Assembly (NCBI RefSeq): GCF_024166365.1
Contig: NC_064820.1
Coordinates: 83,342,001-83,406,000, forward strand
DNA from: Elephas maximus indicus
Lineage: Eukaryota > Chordata > Mammalia > Proboscidea > Elephantidae
DNA length: 64,000 nucleotides
Direction of reading: 5' to 3'
Of the stretch, positions 59,203-64,000 are shown piece after piece. Within the stretch, counting starts at the first letter, position 1. Each line of letters starts with the position of its first letter. The notes under the pieces were generated by a model, which saw nothing but the letters and a program-made list of their open reading frames with translations, was not told where the DNA came from and ran no database searches. A program made the position numbers and the translations under genes.

Positions 59203-59400
59203 CCTGCTGGTTATCAAGTCGATTCTGAATCAAAATGACCACATAGGACAGAGTAGAACTGCCCCCTAAGGTTTCTAAGGCTGTAAATCTTTACGGAAGC
59301 TGACTGCCACATCTTTCTCCCACGGAGCTGCTGGTGGGTTCGAGCCATCGACCTTTCGGTTAGCAGGCAAGCATTTAACCACTGTACCACCAAGGCTCCT
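59203..59400 (-). mobile_element. AfroSINE (long-body variant), minus strand
   Basis: Tail aacctgctggttatcaagtc, body agagtagaactgccccctaa, box B region gggttcgagccatcgacctt, head ending taccaccaaggctcct. Flanking duplication not resolved. Confidence 0.9.
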
Positions 59401-59446
59401 CAGACGCTTTAATAGAGGACCAAAAACAAAACAACAAAAAAAGCTG

Positions 59447-59648
59447 AATCAGTTGCTGTGGAGTTGATTCTGACTCATAACTACCCTGTGTGTGTGTCAG
59501 AATAGAACTACGCGCCATAGGGTTTTCAATGGCTGATTTTTTAGAAGTAGATTGCCAGGCCTTTCTTCCAAAGTGCCTCTGCATTGACTCGAACTGCCAA
59601 ACTTTTAGTTAGCAGCTGATTAACCATTTCCATCACCCAAGGATTCCT
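59447..59648 (-). mobile_element. AfroSINE (long-body variant), minus strand
   Basis: Tail agttgctgtggagttgattc, body ctacgcgccatagggttttc, box B region ttgactcgaactgccaaact. Lies 46 bases from the preceding AfroSINE in the same orientation. Confidence 0.9.
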
Positions 59649-60303
59649 AACACAGGTCAGAAGCTATAAATTTCTGAGGTACTAGGCAAAACTGCACCAG
59701 TTCTGTAAAAAATAGCTCTTAGAATTTTTCCCAGGATGCAGAATGTTTAATTTGACTTTTCTCCTCGTCTCAAACCTCACCCACCTTCTTTGAAAATAGT
59801 GCTCATTAATATCTGTTAATAAGGTGGCAATAAAACCACGCTTCCTAGTTTATGATTGTGATTATTAACCAGCCTTTATTGACTAAGCAGGGAAGCTCGA
59901 AAGAGATAAGGCAAGGTAGGTAACCTCTAGGAATCTAATCTCTTTTTCAAGATCTGATGGTCCAAGGTATGTAGAACGATGTACTGGGTAATGGGGGGTG
60001 GAGTGGGCAGGACAGGAAGGAGACATAAAGATACTCGTACTGCCCCTGAGCAACTGTCTTTAAAGTTAAGAGTCAGAAACACTGATAAAATAGAGGCCTA
60101 GGCCCCCAAGTTCCCATGACTGGGAACTTAGTATGCTGGGGCAGGGTGGGGTGGGAAAGGAGGGATGACAATCTTGAGAAGCCATGATAATGTTTTATCA
60201 GGAATATGATAACTGGGAAGTAAAAACAGATGGTGAATTCAACAGGGAGAGTTGCAGTGAAGGAAAATGTTGGAAGTTTTTCTGCTTTTGTTGGATAACC
60301 TTG
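59649..60303. other. LHFPL2 upstream intron, no gene or clear repeat seen
   Basis: Nothing recognised. Confidence 0.45.
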
Positions 60304-60725
60304 TGTGGTGGGTTGAATGGTGGCCCCCACATCCTAACCCTGGAACCTGTGAATGTGAACTTGTTTGGAAAAAGGATCTTTGCAGATGTAGTTAAGGATT
60401 TTGAGAGATTACCCTAGATTGACCAGTGAACCCTAAATGCCATCACGCGTGCACCTCTAAGGAGGATAACACTGACACACAGAGGAGAGGTGGCAGCAAA
60501 CGTGACCGTGGCCAGGGAGGCAGCAATTAGAGTGATGCAGTAACAAGCCAAGGAAATGCCTGGAGCCACTAGAAGCTGGAAGAGGCATCTCCTCTAGAGC
60601 ATTAGGGTGGAGCACAGTCTTGATTTGGACTTCTGGCCTCCAGAACTGTGAGAGAATAAATTTCTTTTATTTTTAGCAATCAGGTATGTGGTCATTTGTT
60701 ATGGCAGCACCGGGAAGCTAAAACA
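60304..60725 (+). mobile_element. MLT1-like MaLR LTR
   Basis: Blocks gggttgaatggtggccccca, aacctgtgaatgtgaacttg, ggatctttgcagatgtagtt, aacaagccaaggaaatgcct, ggacttctggcctccagaac, tgtgagagaataaatttctt and ttgttatggcagcac, ending aaaaca. Confidence 0.88.
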
Positions 60726-61248
60726 TCCTGGACTGTTACAGAAAAACACTTCTTCTAACCCTTTCTAAAGGGCTGGGTCATGCTGATGTTACTTATGTTT
60801 TGAGCAAAACGGAAGTGGCTGGTAACTTTTACATTTTTTGGAGTGTTGGGGTGTGTGTATGTGTGTGTGTGTGTGTAAATAGAAATGGTGGCTGAAACAG
60901 TGAATGATATTTAATCCAAACATATCTGCTAACTGTTCAGTATGACCAACCTTGAAAAGAACTTAAAAAATTAACTTTACATTCTTCACAACCTCTCTTA
61001 CCCATTCAAATTTACTTTTTAACTTACAGGATTATTTGTAAACTATTTATAATGACCGTTACATGTGTCTGTCTTTCTGATCCAAATCCCATCAAGGAAG
61101 AAACTCCTAGGGCATATTCGGTTTATCTAGTTTAATTAAGAGATAAATGTGCAGTTGGGTATCAAGATCACACAGTATTTTAAAAGGCTGGAAGGGTGAT
61201 ATTGGGCAGGCTGGCTTTGCCATCTTCTGCTTTTGTTCCAGAGTAGGG
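60726..61248. other. LHFPL2 upstream intron; GT microsatellite
   Basis: An interrupted TG/GT repeat at about 60849-60877. Otherwise nothing recognised. Confidence 0.5.
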
Positions 61249-61579
61249 GCAGTGGTGGTTCTGTGGCAGAATTCTCACCTTCCACGTAAAGACCCAGGTT
61301 CAATTCCCAGCCAACGCACCTCATGTGCAGCCACCACTCATCTGTCTCTAGAGGCCAGTGTATTGCTATGATGTTAAACAGGTTTCGGCAGAGCTTCCAG
61401 ACTAAGGCAGACTAGGAAGAAAGGCCTGGCGACCTGCTTCTGAAAATCAACCAATGAAAACCCTATGGATCACAGTGGCCTGATCCATAACTGATCACAG
61501 GAATGGTGCAGGACTGGGCAGCATTTCACTCCACTGTGTGTGGGGCCACCATGAGTAAGGCAGCAGCTAACAACAACAT
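61249..61579 (+). mobile_element. SINE with a tRNA-Gly-like head and RTE tail (near full length)
   Basis: The first 72 bases (61249-61320) resemble a glycine tRNA: gcagtggtggttctgtggca, box A TGGTTCTGTGG (61256-61266), an anticodon-loop position reading TCC inside cttccac, and box B GGTTCAATTCC (61297-61307), which fits the RNA polymerase III consensus GGTTCRANNCC exactly. A body follows that is shared with 44775-45141 and 32888-33226 (cttccagactaaggcagact, gaaaaccctatggatcacag). It ends in the RTE-type tail (gcagctaacaacaac). It is a retroposon, not a functional tRNA gene: the acceptor stem pairs imperfectly and it runs on into the body. Confidence 0.83.
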
Positions 61580-62085
61580 GGTTCATATGCTCTGACCTTG
61601 AAAAGCTGGTGCAAGTAGAAGAAAAAGTCATAATCATTCAATGAAGCTGTTTGTATACTTCATAGAATAAATATGAACTGTATTTGGCTCAGGAAAAAAA
61701 AAAATCACCACACTGGGGGAAGACTGACTATAAGGTGTGATCCCCAAAAGAAATTTGCAAGCCCTTTTGCAGTGTGTTCCTTCCCACTAAATTCTCTCTC
61801 AGCATATGACCACATGGGCCTTTTCAGGCAAGGAAGGAGGCCCCAGTCGATCCAACGGAGAAAACTACATGCTATTCATTTTATGTAAGATATAACATTT
61901 CCATGGGTCCCCTAATTTACTCAACAGAAGAAAGCAAAGTTTAAGCAGCATGGTTGACAGAGGTCATTCCTCAGAAACCACAAACCGAACCCCTGGAATG
62001 AAGGGGTGAGTTGATCTCATTGCTGCCACCGGACAGAGAGTGAGAGCCGGATCACATTCACATACCATCAAGCACATTAGCTCAT
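61580..62085. other. LHFPL2 upstream intron, no gene or clear repeat seen
   Basis: Nothing recognised. Confidence 0.45.
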
Positions 62086-62425
62086 GTGCCTGGTTCTGAG
62101 CCAGCTGCTGGGCCACTACAATGGTCGTCCATTGTCAAGGAGGTCACAGGCTAGTGGGGAGATAGACAAGTCAGCAGGCAGTTACAGCACAGCACTGTCA
62201 GTGCAAGGGAACACCAGAGGGGACCTGCCCCGCTCTGCCTGGGAGACAGAACAGGCCAAACAGAGCCAGTGCTGAGAACATGCCGTGTTCTGTTTGTGAT
62301 AGGAGTTGCGACAGTGAGGCATGGGCAAGAATAATGCAGGAGGATGAAGATGAGGTCACACTGTGAGGGGCTGGACAAATCATATTTAGGATTGTGAACT
62401 TTTTCTTATACATTTTGATGGCAAG

Positions 62426-63102
62426 TATTATGGATTGAATTGTGTGTCCCCCCGCCCCCAAAATGTGTGTCAACTTGGCTAGGCCATGATTCCCAGTATT
62501 GTGTGATTGTCCACCATTTTGTCATTTGATGTGATTTTCCTATGTGTGGTAAATCCTACCTCTGTGATGTTAATGGGAGCCCTAGTAGTGCAATAGTTAA
62601 AAGTTTGGCTGCCAAATGGTTGGCAGTTCAAACTCGCCAGCCACTCCTTGAAAATCCTATGGTGAAGTTCTACTTTGTCCTATAGAGTTGCTATGAGTTG
62701 GAACTGACTTGACAGCACATAACAAAAACAGCAACATGATGTTAATAAGGCAGAGTTAGAGGCAGTTATGTTAATAAGGCAGGGCTCAATCCATAAAATT
62801 AGGTTGTATCTTGAGTCGATCTCCTTTGAGATACAAGAGAAGCCAGCAGAGAAACACGGGAACCTCATACCACCACGAAAGCAGTGCGGGGAGCACAGCA
62901 CGTTCTTTGGACCTAGGGTTCCTGGGCTGAGAGGCTCCTAGATCAGTGGAAGATAGATGACAAGGACCTTCCTCCTTCCCCTGGACCTGGCACCCTGAAA
63001 ATGGACTTCTAGCCTCCTAGACTGTGAGAGAATAAATTTTTCTTTGTTAAAGCCATCGACTTGTGGTATTTCTGTTAACAGCAGCACTAGATGACTAAGG
63101 CA
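62426..63102 (+). mobile_element. MaLR-like solo LTR (same family as 53868-54373), carrying an AfroSINE
   Basis: Colinear with the minus-strand LTR at 53868-54373: cttggctaggccatgattcc, cagtattgtgtgattgtcca, ggcagttatgttaataaggc, ctcataccaccacgaaagca, actgtgagagaataaatttt, acttgtggtatttctgttaa. Flanked by gcaag and ggaag, a possible diverged 5-bp duplication. Confidence 0.85.
62575..62736 (+). mobile_element. AfroSINE (short type) with target-site duplication, inside the LTR
   Basis: Head gggagccctagtagtgcaat, box B cagttcaaactcgcc, tail gctatgagttggaactgact. Flanked by tgatgttaat at 62565-62574 and 62737-62746. Confidence 0.94.
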
Positions 63103-64000
63103 GGAAGCATCTATAATATTTTCAGGATAAGAGTGAAAAGATCACATTTACATTTTAGAAAAATCCCCTTTAGGATACCTGTGAATGGTGAGTAGGTAAC
63201 AGGAAAGGAAAATTGTGTCAGGAATAGGGGTGTGTCTGTGTGTGTGCATGAGTGCACAACATAGAGGCACTCAGGGAGTATGGGAGCTAGAGACTGTGAG
63301 GTCTGTGAAGTGCTGCCAAGCCCCAGATCCAGCATTGCTGCCAAGAGACCATGCTATGCAGCTTGCAGAATGCCTGTTCATTTCCTCTTCTCTGGACTAC
63401 ATGGAAGGACAAGGAGGAGGCAGGCCTGGAAGACCGGAGGCCAGCTAGGAAGCTCTTGCAGTGATCCAAGTGAGAAAGGGTAAAGACCTGGACTATTGCA
63501 GGAGAGGAAACAAGTTAAAGAAATGTTTAGAAAGGACAATGAGACTTGGAGACTAAGTGGTTAGAAAGGTTGTTGGGGAAAGAGAAGTCTAGAAGGACTC
63601 CCAGATTTTGGTTCCAACTACATGAAGGTTTTCATTCCCTGGAAAAAGAATATGAGAGAAGGGATGAGTTGGGGCAAGATCGTGAGTCTAGTCTGGGCCA
63701 AGAACTGCTTGAGGTAGCTATGGACATACATCGGGAGCTCGAGAGATGGAACTATCAGAGTAAGGAAAGCCAGGGGTATGGATGAGATCACAAGGTAAAG
63801 GTATGGAGTAAGAAGCCACAAGAGGCAGGGGTGTCCTCTAGGAATACCGCGTATCCAAGACAGGCGAATGACAAGAAACCTGCCAAAGAGATGAAGGAGC
63901 AGGCCAAGGGGGAAGAATGAAGAAGGAATGTGTCTTGGAAAGCAAGGGAGTAGAGCAATCTGAGGGGTGGAAACAGGCAGCAGAGACCAGCGGCCAGCAG

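Larger units (their letters stand above)
62086..64000 (+). repeat. L2 LINE (sense), split by an LTR; runs off the window
   Basis: Sense L2-like blocks: left part (aaggaggtcacaggctagtg, gggagatagacaagtcagca, ttttgatggc) and right part from about 63108 (ggccagctaggaagctcttg, cagtgatccaagtgagaaag, gatgagatcacaaggtaaag, gagatgaaggagcaggccaa). The reading frame is decayed. Confidence 0.7.

Noticed and set aside
61249-61320. Possible tRNA-Gly gene
   Set aside because: The head continues directly into a SINE body with an RTE tail, the acceptor stem is imperfect, and relatives occur elsewhere. It is a tRNA-derived retroposon.
1-64000. CRISPR array, operon-like gene cluster or phage-like module
   Set aside because: No regularly spaced direct repeats, no ribosome binding sites and no dense coding. 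The intron-exon structure and SINE load show mammalian nuclear DNA.

Overview
This is mammalian nuclear DNA, very probably from an afrotherian such as an elephant, hyrax or sirenian. Two lines of evidence support this. First, two vertebrate genes are recognisable by their exons. Second, the window is full of AfroSINE-type retroposons (tRNA-like head, box B, and a tail ending in a 'gagtcggaatcgactcgacgg'-like block) together with fragments of the RTE-type LINE whose 3' tail they share. The species itself cannot be settled from the sequence. Almost all open reading frames here are chance frames or repeat remnants. Only three coding exons are supported.

Layout. Bases 188-352 are the last coding exon of SCAMP1 (+ strand), followed by a long AT-rich 3' UTR ending near 3.0 kb, or later at an alternative site. 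Bases 36883-37312 and 15451-15707 (- strand) are the two coding exons of LHFPL2. Joined at a phase-1 intron of about 21 kb, they give exactly 228 codons plus a stop. The two genes converge. LHFPL2's 3' UTR lies below 15451, its 5' UTR and a CpG-rich block lie at about 37.0-37.75 kb, and the rest of the window up to 64 kb is most simply its upstream intron.

The remainder is layered transposon sequence. Old elements are L2 (19.5-20.1, 25.2-26.1 and 62.1-64.0 kb), MIR (many), L1 remnants (5.2-6.4, 40-41.8, 43.2-44.1 and 53.3-54.5 kb), MER20/MER5-like hAT relics and MaLR-type LTRs. Younger afrotherian elements lie on top: AfroSINEs with clear target-site duplications, RTE fragments (22.3-24.1, 40.5-41.1, 45.9 and 50.1-50.9 kb), and a SINE with a tRNA-Gly-like head (61.25-61.58 kb) plus two headless relatives (32.9 and 44.8 kb). 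Nesting order can be read directly in several places, for example L2, then LTR, then AfroSINE at 62-64 kb.

The most unusual items are: a locally copied 385-bp segment (39.23-39.62 kb copied to 41.25-41.64 kb) placed inside an old L1 without retroposon hallmarks; a chimeric SINE/RTE insertion with one flanking duplication (40.48-41.21 kb); a 53-bp micro-insertion of only the retroposon tail with a perfect 12-bp duplication (5.28-5.33 kb); and the tRNA-Gly-headed SINE with an intact box B. I see no CRISPR array, operon, functional tRNA or rRNA gene, or new protein-coding system.
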